Position numbers and translations under genes: made by a program. Shown piece after piece: positions 1 to 8,465 of a DNA stretch of 61,568 bases (position 1 is its first letter; each line of letters opens with the position of its first letter). The DNA comes from an uncultured Treponema sp. (GTDB lineage: Bacteria; Spirochaetota; Spirochaetia; Treponematales; Treponemataceae), in the NCBI GenBank assembly GCA_937885175.1, contig CAKZZO010000117.1, positions 1 to 61,568 of the forward strand, in the 5' to 3' direction. The notes under the pieces are model-generated. The model had not been told where the DNA came from. It saw nothing but the letters and a program-made list of their open reading frames with translations, and made no database searches.

Positions 1-40
1 TTTCCTCCCTTCCTCCAGCCGATACACATGGCGAGCGCAT
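1..40. repeat. 40-bp terminal direct repeat, left copy
   Basis: The first 40 bases are identical to positions 61529-61568. This is the usual signature of a contig an assembler could close on itself, or of a contig ending in a repeat at both sides. The housekeeping gene content makes a true 61.5-kb replicon unlikely, but the sequence alone cannot exclude it. Confidence 0.95.
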
Positions 41-111
41 ACAAAAGCGTTTGCCCTGAGGAACTTGCAGGGCTTGTTGAGTTTTCTTATGCTTTTCTGT
101 ATAATGAATGA
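1..111 (+). CDS. 3' end of a small ORF, product unknown
   Basis: Frame 1 is open from base 1 to the TGA at 109-111. It ends in protein-like sequence (...CPEELAGLVEFSYAFLYNE). The 5' end is missing. If the identical contig ends are joined, it continues in frame with 61466-61528 and gives a small protein of about 57 residues starting at the ATG at 61466. No family is recognised and no Shine-Dalgarno sequence precedes that ATG. Its reality depends on whether the end join is genuine. Confidence 0.35.
   Translation, partial: FPPFLQPIHMASAYKSVCPEELAGLVEFSYAFLYNE
77..105 (+). promoter_or_regulatory. Promoter for the barrel/OmpA gene pair
   Basis: TTGAGT at 77-82 and a perfect TATAAT at 100-105 are separated by 17 bp. 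Transcription would begin near 112, giving a leader of about 33 nt with a GGAGG ribosome site before the ATG at 145. Confidence 0.7.
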
Positions 112-144
112 TACAGTAAAATAGGATTTTGGAGGTTCTTCCTG

Positions 145-1230
145 ATGAAAAAACATGTTGTGATGGCCGCAGGTGCATTGCTTGCTGTCAGCAGTCTGTT
201 TGCTTACAATCCGCCTGCTGGCGGACAGAATCTTTTGCGCTATTCTTCTCCTTTTGCTTTGTTTGGCGCAAATTCAACGGCGGGTGGCCCAATCTATGAC
301 GTCATCCCTTCATCCATCGTAACAAACCCGGCACTTTCTGCCTTTGAGCAGCGCATTGTGCTTGATTTGGGTGGTACGATTTTCCTTGATAAAAACAAAG
401 AAGGCTCTGGAAATGACAAGGGCTCTGCCTTTCAGCTGGGCGTAACTTTGCCGACACGCTGGTGCGTTCCTACCTTTCTTGCTCAGGGCGTATTTGCACC
501 TCTGCAGGATATGAATCTGGCAAACAATATCCTCTTTACGGCGAATGTGGCAAAGGATATTACCGATAAAGTTTCCGTGGGCTTGGGCGTAACGGGTGGT
601 GGCTACTGGAATGACCATGTCTCAGACTGGCTGCTGGCTGCTAATACCGGCGTCTTCTATCGTCACGGCGATTTCTTCTTCTTTAAGGATGTGCGCTTTG
701 CCTTTACCCTGATGAACCTGGGCAAGATGTTTGGCTCTTCAAAGACTACACAGAATCTCGGCATCAAAGGAACGCCCGATGCAGAAAACTGGCCGGGCAT
801 TGCGACTCCCCGTGGCGGCATTTCTTTCCTCGTGGTGGATACAGGCGACTTTAAGATTGGCGGTTCAACCGATGTGGCTTCTCCGGCCTTTCAGGATTTC
901 GTGCTGGACTTGGGTGTTGCCCTGGAATATACAGGCCTCAAGTTTGCCTCATTCAAACTGGCTTCTGCATGGGAATTTGATATGCGTGAAGTTTTTGAAG
1001 ACCGCAAGAATCTGATTCCTGCGGTGGGATTGAGCGTTAAGTTCAACATGAACACTGGCGCAAGCGAAAGCATGAAGAAACGCGGCTGGCAGGAAAGCGA
1101 ACTGACGGTAGCCGGTGCATGGCGTAACCTGTATACGGACATCAATGCTATTTCTGCGGGTGCTGTCTTAAAACTGGGTACAGAAGACAAGGAACCGCCG
1201 GTTATCACACTGTGGGATGAGGAGAACTAA
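145..1230 (+). CDS. Outer-membrane beta-barrel-like exported protein
   Basis: 361 residues with a clear signal peptide: two lysines, a hydrophobic core and a likely cut after Leu-Phe-Ala near residue 20. The mature part alternates short amphipathic strands and turns rich in Gly, Asn and Asp. It contains an early SSIVTNPAL segment reminiscent of the FadL/UPF0164-like barrels of treponemes. A barrel in the outer membrane is therefore the likely fold; the ligand is unknown. It has its own strong promoter and a GGAGG ribosome site. The next gene starts only 3 nt after its stop, so the two are co-transcribed and may act together at the envelope. Family assignment is by general appearance, not a diagnostic motif. 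Confidence 0.6.
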   Translation: MKKHVVMAAGALLAVSSLFAYNPPAGGQNLLRYSSPFALFGANSTAGGPIYDVIPSSIVTNPALSAFEQRIVLDLGGTIFLDKNKEGSGNDKGSAFQLGVTLPTRWCVPTFLAQGVFAPLQDMNLANNILFTANVAKDITDKVSVGLGVTGGGYWNDHVSDWLLAANTGVFYRHGDFFFFKDVRFAFTLMNLGKMFGSSKTTQNLGIKGTPDAENWPGIATPRGGISFLVVDTGDFKIGGSTDVASPAFQDFVLDLGVALEYTGLKFASFKLASAWEFDMREVFEDRKNLIPAVGLSVKFNMNTGASESMKKRGWQESELTVAGAWRNLYTDINAISAGAVLKLGTEDKEPPVITLWDEEN

Positions 1231-1233
1231 AAA

Positions 1234-4200
1234 ATGAAAAAGATTGTATTGACCGCTGCATGTGCAGCACTCCTTACGACATCTGTTTTTGCAGAAAAGG
1301 GACCGGTGTACATCTCTCCCAACAATGACGGTGTACAAGATACATTGGAAGTTCCTCTGAAAGTGAAAGAAAAACGCTATGTAAAGGACTGGAGTTTTGT
1401 CATTAAGAATGAAGCGGGCGAGACCGTTCGTACAATCGGCAACAAGGAAAAGCGTGAAGATAAAGTGACCTTTAAGAATTTCTTTAAGGCACTGGTTACT
1501 CCCAAACAGGGCGTTACCATTCCTTCAACGCTGGTATGGAACGGCATTATGGATAACGGTCAGGTTGCCCCCGATGGAACTTACTATTATACATTTACCG
1601 CAACGGACGACAACAACAATACTGCTACCACAAAACCGCTGGTAGTTATTGTTGATAATACTCCTCCGGAAGTTGATGTCACTCAGCCTTCTGGTGCGGA
1701 CAAGATTTTTGGCGAAGGTGCAAAAACGCTCTTTACCGTGCGTCAGACTGGTTCTAAGGAAGATGAATGGGTGGCTGAGTTTATTGACGCAGGCGGAAAG
1801 GTCGTATTCACCAAGAAAATGCCGGACAGCGAACCGCTTACATTTGACTGGAACGGCACCAATACTGACGGAGCCCCCCTTCCTGACGGTGTATACAACT
1901 ACAAGATTGCCGCAACTGACCGCGCGGGTAACAAATCTGCTCCTGCTGGCATTAACAACTTGATTTATTCAGCGGAAAAGCCTGCAACGAATATCGTCAT
2001 CAACGGCAGCCGCTATTTCTCTCCGGTGGGCAATGGTGCAAAATCAGTGCTCTTTGACGTAAAGATTCCGCTGCCTGATGCCAGAAGCGGCAACAAGCTG
2101 TCTAACTGGGCGGTAACGATTATCGGCACTGACGGAAAAGAATACAAGAAATACGAAGGCACTGATAACCCGCCGTCAACAATTGAATTTGACGGTACGG
2201 ATGACAGCGGAAAGACCCTTGCCGACGGTTCATATCAGGCTGTGGTAACGGCCAAGTATCTGAACGGCTACGAGCCGGATGTGGTAAGGTCTCCAGTCTT
2301 TATGCTTGATACTTCTAAACCGGTTGCAACACTCAAGACAAACGGCAGCGTGTTCAGTCCGGATGGCGACGGAAACCAGGACGCTATGGAAATCACTCAG
2401 ACGGTAATGACCAACAACGGTGCGCCTGTGAGCAATTGGGTTGGTACGGTTACCGATGCACATGGTGCTCTTGTCCGCACATTCAACTTCGGTTCATATC
2501 CTCCGGAAAAATTCTCATGGGACGGTTTGGACGGCAATTCTCAGTTGGCTGCTGACGGTGAGTATACGTATAACCTGTCTGCAACTGATGCCGCAGGAAA
2601 CGAGGCTTCTTACTCAACGTCAAAATTTGCCCTTGATACCAGCAAGGCTGAAATCATGCTGACAACCAGTGCATTGGCATTCAATCCTGCTGGTGATCGC
2701 AGTTCAATTCAGTTTACTCCGGTTATGAAGGCAAGCAGCACAATCAATCACTATGCTCTTTCTATCTCTGACGCTACAGGAAAAGAAGTCTACCGTTCAG
2801 AGGCTGACGGTGCGCTGCCCAAGAATTTTACTTGGAATGGTCTTGCAAGCGATGGTACAAGATGTGCTGACGGCAAGTACGTGGCATTCCTGGAGACAAA
2901 GGCTGCCAACGGTTCTGAGGCAAATGCTCAGACACAGCAGTTTGCAATTGATACTGTCGCTCCCAAGATTGACTTGAAGGCTGCATACACACTCTTTAGC
3001 CCTGATGCAGACAGCCGCAAAGATACCCTGCCTGTGGAAGTCCTTGACTGCACTGATGACAACTGGACGGCAACTATTGTAAACAGCAAGAATGCAGTTG
3101 TACGCACGATGAGCTGGAACGGCAAGGTTCCGTCATTCGAGTGGGATGCGACTGATGACGCTGGAAACAAGGTGGCTGACGGCAGCTATAAGATGCTCTT
3201 TGCTGCAGAAGATGCTGCTGGAAACAAGGCATCTACTGAACTTGCAAACATCGTGGTGGATACCCGCCCGGCAAATGCATTCGTTACGGCAGAATTTGAG
3301 GCATTCAGCCCCAACGGTGACGGAAACCGCGATACCCAGCAGTTTACAATCCGCCCGACTTTGAACGAAGGCATTGAGACATGGAAGTTTGACATTGTAA
3401 GCGCAGACGGTAAGGTTGTGCGTTCTTGGTCAAATGCTGAGTCTCCCAATTTGCCGGCCACTATTACATGGGACGGACTTGATGATGGAACAAAGAAAGA
3501 AGATGGTTCTGTAGAACGGGCACTTGTTGCTGACGGCGTGTACACGGGTAATCTTGATGTTGTGTATGCAAAGGGTAACGAAGTAAAGACTGCTTCTACG
3601 GCATTCATCAGCTGCAAGACTCCGCCGAAACTGACGGTCAAGACTGCTACCGAAAGCAATTCTGGCTACTTTAGCCCGGACAATGACGGTACTGACGATG
3701 ATTTGTTCATTCGTCTGAAGGCTGAGACACCTGTTGGACTGAAAAACTGGTCATTTACGATTAACGACCCCAACGGGCGCAAGTTCTGGTCTACAAGCGG
3801 TAAGTCTGCAATTACAGAGCAGATGGTTTGGGATGGTCGTGGTGATAACGGCGAACTGGTACAGTCTGCAATGGATTATCCCTATGTATTTACGGTAACG
3901 GATAACCTTGGCATGACCAGCACGGAAGAAGGAAAGATTAACATTGATATTCTGGTTATCCGCGTGGGCGACGTGCTCAAGATGGCTGTTCCGTCAATCA
4001 TCTTCCGCAGCGACAATGCTGACTTTAAGGTGGAATCTGCACCTGGAAAGAAGGACGGCGTAACCAAGGAACAGGCTGCAAACAATGAGCGCATTCTGAA
4101 CCGTATTGCAGTCATCCTGAACAAGTTTGACACCTACAAGGTAACGATTGTTGGTCACGCGAACCGCACGACGGACAACGAAGAAGAAGAGACCGTGGAC

Positions 4201-4401
4201 AATCCCAAGCAGTGGGGGCCGGCTCTGATTCCGCTGTCACAGCGACGCGCGGCATTCGTAAAGGATTATCTGGTGAAGCATAAGGTTAAGGCAGAACGTC
4301 TGAGTACTGACGGTAAGGGCGGACGCGAACCTGTTGCCAACCCCAAGGATGAAGCCAACCGCTGGAAGAACCGCCGCGTTGAGTTCATCTTGAACAAATA
4401 A
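1234..4401 (+). CDS. Large exported Ig-repeat protein with C-terminal OmpA domain
   Basis: 1055 residues with a signal peptide (cut near residue 20, VFA-EK). Most of the protein is eight to nine repeats of about 100 residues. Each contains an FSPxxDGxxD-like calcium-loop motif, then a W-x-G-x-D/N turn and a DGxYxYxxxAxD strand. This pattern is typical of FlgD-type Ig and extracellular Ig-like modules. Residues 968-1055 form an OmpA/MotB peptidoglycan-binding domain, shown by VTIVGHAN, LSQRRAAFVKDYL and the closing NRRVEFIL. It probably spans the periplasm or surface while holding the cell wall. It follows the barrel gene by 3 nt, with a GGAG site inside the end of that gene. The triple hairpin after the stop ends the operon. 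Confidence 0.7.
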   Translation: MKKIVLTAACAALLTTSVFAEKGPVYISPNNDGVQDTLEVPLKVKEKRYVKDWSFVIKNEAGETVRTIGNKEKREDKVTFKNFFKALVTPKQGVTIPSTLVWNGIMDNGQVAPDGTYYYTFTATDDNNNTATTKPLVVIVDNTPPEVDVTQPSGADKIFGEGAKTLFTVRQTGSKEDEWVAEFIDAGGKVVFTKKMPDSEPLTFDWNGTNTDGAPLPDGVYNYKIAATDRAGNKSAPAGINNLIYSAEKPATNIVINGSRYFSPVGNGAKSVLFDVKIPLPDARSGNKLSNWAVTIIGTDGKEYKKYEGTDNPPSTIEFDGTDDSGKTLADGSYQAVVTAKYLNGYEPDVVRSPVFMLDTSKPVATLKTNGSVFSPDGDGNQDAMEITQTVMTNNGAPVSNWVGTVTDAHGALVRTFNFGSYPPEKFSWDGLDGNSQLAADGEYTYNLSATDAAGNEASYSTSKFALDTSKAEIMLTTSALAFNPAGDRSSIQFTPVMKASSTINHYALSISDATGKEVYRSEADGALPKNFTWNGLASDGTRCADGKYVAFLETKAANGSEANAQTQQFAIDTVAPKIDLKAAYTLFSPDADSRKDTLPVEVLDCTDDNWTATIVNSKNAVVRTMSWNGKVPSFEWDATDDAGNKVADGSYKMLFAAEDAAGNKASTELANIVVDTRPANAFVTAEFEAFSPNGDGNRDTQQFTIRPTLNEGIETWKFDIVSADGKVVRSWSNAESPNLPATITWDGLDDGTKKEDGSVERALVADGVYTGNLDVVYAKGNEVKTASTAFISCKTPPKLTVKTATESNSGYFSPDNDGTDDDLFIRLKAETPVGLKNWSFTINDPNGRKFWSTSGKSAITEQMVWDGRGDNGELVQSAMDYPYVFTVTDNLGMTSTEEGKINIDILVIRVGDVLKMAVPSIIFRSDNADFKVESAPGKKDGVTKEQAANNERILNRIAVILNKFDTYKVTIVGHANRTTDNEEEETVDNPKQWGPALIPLSQRRAAFVKDYLVKHKVKAERLSTDGKGGREPVANPKDEANRWKNRRVEFILNK

Positions 4402-4449
4402 GGGCTTTTGCCCTTTTAACTGGACGGTAGAAAACTGCCGTCTCCCTTT

Positions 4450-4478
4450 AGCCGCCTTTTATGGCGGCTTTATTTTTA
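4450..4478 (+). terminator. Intrinsic terminator after the OmpA-domain gene
   Basis: The inverted repeat AGCCGCC/GGCGGCT (4450-4456 and 4463-4469) is followed by a T-rich run. Two further hairpins lie just upstream, at 4400-4417 and 4423-4443. Confidence 0.8.
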
Positions 4479-4500
4479 TAGACTTTTTATTGGAGACAGT

Positions 4501-4920
4501 ATGAAATTAGCTGATATTAAACCCTATGTTCATAAGGTGCAGTATTATGAAACGGACAAAATGCAGGTGACGCATCATTCAAACTACCTGCGTTTTTTGG
4601 AAGAAGCCCGCATTGATTTTCTTGACCAGATTGGCTGGGGCTATGCAAAAATGGAGGAGGAGGGCATTATTTCGCCTGTACTTTCACTTACCTGTGACTA
4701 CAAGCATGCCACAACTTTTCCCGATGTGCTTACCATTTACGTGACGATTGAAAAACTTTCTGCAGTACGCCTGACACTTTCCTACAAAATCATGAACGGC
4801 GAAAAAGTAGCCTGTACTGCTACAACCAGCCATTGCTTTATCAAAAACAACAGCCCCATGATTCTGCAAAAAGAATACCCCGACTTCTACGCCACCCTAA
4901 AAACCCTCACCGAATCCTAG
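4501..4920 (+). CDS. YbgC/4-hydroxybenzoyl-CoA-type thioesterase
   Basis: 139 residues, the normal size for a single hot-dog domain acyl-CoA thioesterase. The N-terminal YYETDKMQVTHHSNYLRFLE segment carries the Asp and the HHxNY signature of the YbgC/FcbC family. It should hydrolyse a short acyl-CoA or aryl-CoA thioester in the cytoplasm; the substrate cannot be read from sequence. A GGAGA site precedes the ATG. It stands alone between a terminator and an array of palindromes, so it is probably monocistronic. Confidence 0.8.
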   Translation: MKLADIKPYVHKVQYYETDKMQVTHHSNYLRFLEEARIDFLDQIGWGYAKMEEEGIISPVLSLTCDYKHATTFPDVLTIYVTIEKLSAVRLTLSYKIMNGEKVACTATTSHCFIKNNSPMILQKEYPDFYATLKTLTES

Positions 4921-4946
4921 CAAAGCGTCTGCACGGCAAAAAACGC

Positions 4947-5105
4947 ACCGCCAAGGATGGCGGTTCACTAGCCAATGACAGAAACGCAACAGCGTTTCTG
5001 TCGGATTTTGCAAAAACAAAACCATGCGAGCCGCCAAGGATGGCGGCTGAAAAGAGAGACAGAAGGCTTAGCCTTCTGTCGGGCTTATTTTTGCCAAGGA
5101 CGGCG
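4947..5105. repeat. Alternating array of two palindromic repeat types
   Basis: Type A is a GCCGCC-AAGGAT-GGCGGC palindrome at 4947-4964 and 5029-5048, with a partial copy at 5093-5105. Type B is GACAGAA...TTCTGTC, at 4977-5002 (11-bp arms) and 5058-5080 (11-bp arms). They alternate A-B-A-B-A in the space between convergent genes. The 5058-5080 hairpin is followed by T-rich sequence in both directions and may terminate both flanking genes. Confidence 0.7.
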
Positions 5106-5118
5106 AACCGAATACCCC

Positions 5119-5892
5119 TTACATACAAGTATATCCGCCGTCAACAGGCAGGTTTACGCCAGTGACATAGCTGGAAGCCTTGCTTGCCAGGAAGATTGCG
5201 GCGGAGTCGAGTTCGCCTTCGTTTCCGTAGCGTTCCATAGGAATCATTGTCTTTGCATTCTGCTGGAAGAAGTCAGAGTCCAGTGTTTCCTTGGTGAGGG
5301 GCGTGTAGAAGTAGCCCGGGCAGATTGAGTTTACGGTGATGTTGTACTTGCCCCATTCAGCGGCAAGAGCACGGGTGAGGTTTACTACGCCACCTTTTGC
5401 TGCGTGATAGGGAGCGGAACCTGCGATTTTGTTTCCTACCAGACCATACATAGAAGCGATGTTGATGATTCTGCCGTACTTTGCGGGAATCATTGCTTTT
5501 TTTGCTGCGGCACGGGCAACCTTGAAGGTTCCGGCAAGGTCAACATTCATTTCGCCGTTGAACTGTTCATCGGTAATGTCCTCTGCGGGAGCAACCGCAC
5601 CAGTTCCAGCATTGTTTATTACGATGTCGATTCTGCCGAATTTTTTGAGAACTTCATCAATGACTTCATTGACGCGATTTGTGTCGGTGATGTCGCAACG
5701 GAGAGCCAGTGTCTCAACACCGAAAGTATCCTTGATTTCTTTTGCAACTGCGTCAATCAGTTCCTGACGGCGGGCGATTGCAACAATTTTTGCACCCTGA
5801 TTCGCCAGTGCCTTTGCCATCTGAACACCCAGACCAGTTGAGCAGCCTGTTACGATAGCAACCTGCCCTTTAAGGTCAAAATAATTTGCCAT
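5119..5892 (-). CDS. Short-chain dehydrogenase, gluconate 5-dehydrogenase-like
   Basis: 257 residues, classical SDR size. The NAD(P)-binding TGCSTGLG is at 15-22, the structural NNAG at 93-96, and the catalytic residues are Ser147, Tyr162 and Lys166 (YHAAK). The C-terminal PVDGGYTC is typical of sugar-acid dehydrogenases of the gluconate 5-dehydrogenase/KduD type. It would interconvert a hexonate or 2-keto-3-deoxygluconate and its keto form. A KDPG aldolase gene elsewhere in the window (59658-60626) supports sugar-acid catabolism, but they are not adjacent. The ribosome site AAGGAG is 8 nt before the ATG. A perfect CTGTATACAG palindrome sits in the promoter. Confidence 0.75.
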   Translation of the reverse strand: MANYFDLKGQVAIVTGCSTGLGVQMAKALANQGAKIVAIARRQELIDAVAKEIKDTFGVETLALRCDITDTNRVNEVIDEVLKKFGRIDIVINNAGTGAVAPAEDITDEQFNGEMNVDLAGTFKVARAAAKKAMIPAKYGRIINIASMYGLVGNKIAGSAPYHAAKGGVVNLTRALAAEWGKYNITVNSICPGYFYTPLTKETLDSDFFQQNAKTMIPMERYGNEGELDSAAIFLASKASSYVTGVNLPVDGGYTCM

Positions 5893-5916
5893 GTCTAAAA
5901 CTCCTTAAACTGTTTT

Positions 5917-5931
5917 CTGTATACAGTATAA
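5917..5931. promoter_or_regulatory. Palindromic operator candidate at the SDR promoter
   Basis: CTGTATACAG (5917-5926) is a perfect 10-bp palindrome just downstream of a minus-strand TATACT. A TGTATACA core is common in operators of GntR-family regulators of sugar-acid genes. No regulator gene is nearby. Confidence 0.4.
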
Positions 5932-5971
5932 CATAGTTTGTCTTTTTTGGCGAATTTATTTGGCGGGTTTT

Positions 5972-6043
5972 AGGGCTGCAAGCCCTAGGCGGTGGGGGTG
6001 TGGTGAAGACGGTAGGCTGAACCCAGGGGGCGGGCTCGCCCCC
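5972..6043. terminator. Hairpins downstream of the MATE gene
   Basis: AGGGCT-GCA-AGCCCT (5972-5986) and GGGGGCG/CGCCCCC (6026-6043, 7-bp stem) lie just after the MATE stop. Neither is followed by a T-run on the minus strand, so termination is uncertain. Confidence 0.35.
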
Positions 6044-6044
6044 T

Positions 6045-7445
6045 CTATATATGCTCAAGGGGTTTGTGCAGCCATTTCCCGCTGAACCAATAGATGAAAA
6101 AGAGCAGGCTGGTGATGCTCCAGGAAATGGGGTAGCAGGCAAGAACGGTGATGATGGTGTTCCAGTGGGGAACAGCGGTGAATAGCCAGACCAGACGCAG
6201 AACGCAGACGCAAAAGAGGGTGATTATCATGGGAATAAAGGAGTCTCCCGAGCCGCGGATTATGCCGGAAAGGACTTCAATGGCAACGTAGGTGACCCAC
6301 CAAGGCGCAAGAAAGTGGAGGATTTGCATGCCGCCTGCGATGACAACGGATTCTGTGGTAAAAAGGCGGAAAATGTAGGAACCAGTGAGTAAAAAAATGA
6401 CGGTAACGCTGGCAGTCATAAGGAGCGTGATGAGCATGGCCTGACGCATACATTTTTTGAGTCGGTCGTATTGGCGGGCACCGTAATTCTGTCCGCTAAA
6501 GGTGGTGACGGCAACGCCCATGGTGCTGACCATTGTCCAGAAAACGGCGTCAATTTTGCCGTAGGCTGCCCAGGAAGCGATGGTGATAGTGCCGAAAGAG
6601 TTGATGGCAGTCTGGATAATCATGTTGCTGAGGCAGTAGAAGGTAGCCTGAATGCCGGCGGGAAGCCCCAGCCTGAGCATTTTGATGAGCAGGTGAGGCG
6701 TACAGGTGAGTTTTTTGGCCTGAAGGCGGACGGAAGTTTTTGAGCGGCCAAGGATTATCAGGGAGATAATCATACTTTCTGCCTGGCTTGCAACGGTTGC
6801 CCATGCCACTCCGGCTACACCCCACTGAAAGGCTACCACAAAGAGCAAGTCCAGGAAGATGTTGGTAAAGACGGCTGCAATCAGGATATAGAGCGGGACT
6901 TTTGCATTTCCAACGGCACGCATAATGCTGGATGTCATGTTGTACATGAACATGGGTACCATGCTGACGAAAAAAATCCGCAGGTAGGTCAGGGAAAGTG
7001 CCATGATGTCTTCAGGCGTTTTGGTGACGCGCAGAACCCAAGGCGTGGCGGCAAGCCCCAGTGCGGTCATAATTAAACCGCCCACAAAGCACATGACTAA
7101 GGCTGTGTGGACGCTGCGACTGGTTTCGCTTTCGTTTTGTGCGCCGAAAAACTGAGAGATGATGATGCCGGCTCCAGAGGTGAGACCGATAAAAAAACTG
7201 ATGAGCAGGTTCAGGTAAACTGCCGTTCCTCCGCCTACGGCAGCCAGTGCTTCCTTTCCCACAAAGCGACCCACAATGACAGCGTCCACCGTATTGTAGA
7301 GTTGCTGAAACAAGGTTCCCATCAGGAGGGGAAAAAAGAATCTGAGCAGGGATTTCCAGATGGGGCCTTGGGTCATGGAATTTTCTGCATGGGGATTACG
7401 ATATTTTTGTGCGCGTCGGAAAGAAGACTGTGATATCATTGGCAT
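6045..7445 (-). CDS. MATE-family multidrug/cation antiporter
   Basis: About 12 hydrophobic helices in 466 residues match the MatE family, which exports drugs or metabolites by Na+ or H+ antiport. The paired QQLYNTVDAVIVGRFVG segment near the N-terminus is typical. The first 23 residues are polar and not conserved in character, so the true start may be the internal Met-Thr-Gln-Gly-Pro at 7376. Neither start has a clear Shine-Dalgarno site. It lies downstream of the frameshifted substrate-binding protein, with a strong terminator between them. Confidence 0.85.
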   Translation of the reverse strand: MPMISQSSFRRAQKYRNPHAENSMTQGPIWKSLLRFFFPLLMGTLFQQLYNTVDAVIVGRFVGKEALAAVGGGTAVYLNLLISFFIGLTSGAGIIISQFFGAQNESETSRSVHTALVMCFVGGLIMTALGLAATPWVLRVTKTPEDIMALSLTYLRIFFVSMVPMFMYNMTSSIMRAVGNAKVPLYILIAAVFTNIFLDLLFVVAFQWGVAGVAWATVASQAESMIISLIILGRSKTSVRLQAKKLTCTPHLLIKMLRLGLPAGIQATFYCLSNMIIQTAINSFGTITIASWAAYGKIDAVFWTMVSTMGVAVTTFSGQNYGARQYDRLKKCMRQAMLITLLMTASVTVIFLLTGSYIFRLFTTESVVIAGGMQILHFLAPWWVTYVAIEVLSGIIRGSGDSFIPMIITLFCVCVLRLVWLFTAVPHWNTIITVLACYPISWSITSLLFFIYWFSGKWLHKPLEHI

Positions 7446-7462
7446 TACTATAGTATGTTCTG

Positions 7463-7510
7463 AAAAAAAAGAAAAGCGTCCGTGAGGTGGACTACACCGT
7501 ATGGGCGCTT
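7463..7510 (-). terminator. Intrinsic terminator of the amino-acid-binding protein gene
   Basis: On the minus strand an 8-bp outer stem (AAGCGCCC with GGACGCTT, one wobble pair) encloses an inner GGTG/CACC stem. It is followed by a run of T interrupted once. This separates the gene from the MATE gene. Confidence 0.75.
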
Positions 7511-7541
7511 CTTTGTTGATATGCCTGTACCGAAAGGTGCT

Positions 7542-8325
7542 TTAGAAATTCAGTTTGTGCTTGATAAGCAGTTTGTCCAACTGACCGGTCTTTACCATGT
7601 CGCGGATAACTTCGTTTACGATTTTCGTAATAGACGCATTGTCCTTTTTAAGGGCAACACCGTACTTCATTTCATCGTAGTGTTCTGGCAGAATGGTAAC
7701 GGAAGAGTCCAGGTAACCGTGGAGAATGGACTTGTCGATGCAGAATGCGTCAATTTCGCCGCTGTCCAGGGCATCTTTAAGCGTGCGGTTTGACGGATAG
7801 TTGACGATGTTTACAAAAACACCTTCCTTGATGGCGGCATTTTTTCATCGTAGTGGCGGTCATGGAACCCTGGGTGATGCCGATTTTTTTGTTTTCCAGA
7901 TTCTTAAAAGAAGTTATCTCGGATGCCTTTTTGACCATGATGCCCACTGAGTCTGTGTAGTAAATGTCGCTGAAGTCAAAATTCTGCTTGCGTTCATCGG
8001 TAACGGTGAATGTGGCAATTACCATGTCTACGCGGTCTTGATTGAGGAAGGCCCCGCGATTCTTTGCATTAACGGGAACGAATTTGATTTTATTCTCGTT
8101 GCCGAAAATTTTCTTTGCAATAGCCTTGGCAATGTCAATCTCCAGACCTTCATACTGTTTTGTTTTTGGATTCACATAACCAAAGCCAGGAACATCATCC
8201 TTTACGCCGACGGTCAGAAGACCGTTTCTCTTGATTTGGTCAAGTGCATTGGGTTTTGCGCTAAGTGAGCCGATTGTAGTGAAGAAGAGGACTGCCATGC
8301 AGACTAATTTTGATGAAAGTTTCAT
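7542..8325 (-). pseudogene. Frameshifted polar amino-acid ABC substrate-binding protein
   Basis: Residues 1-160 read as a normal family-3 solute-binding protein: signal peptide, LTVGVKDDVPGFGY, YEGLEIDIAKAIAKKI and a VDMVIATFTVTDERK segment. The frame is then lost in a run of six A residues (T6 on the plus strand, 7843-7848). One base fewer restores AAIKEGVFVNIVNYPSNRTL and continues to a normal C-terminus, ...LDKLLIKHKLNF, with its stop at 7542-7544. The reconstructed protein has the usual length of about 260 residues. Either the gene is recently inactivated or the sequence has a homopolymer error. A GGGAG ribosome site precedes the ATG. No permease or ATPase partner lies beside it. Confidence 0.85.
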
Positions 8326-8465
8326 TGAATTCTCCCATAAACAGTTTATAGAAAAATGAGTGTCGTGTTATTTTTACTCTTGCTCTTTTATACTACCCTT
8401 TTTTTTCTCTTTGTACAACTGCAATCTTGCTTGAAATCTTGTAATTTTTTTCCATATCAGCAATA

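Noticed and set aside
7482..7793. Plus-strand 103-codon ORF in the 7.5-kb region
   Set aside because: It is the shadow of the frameshifted binding-protein gene, whose opposite strand gives the conserved C-terminus.
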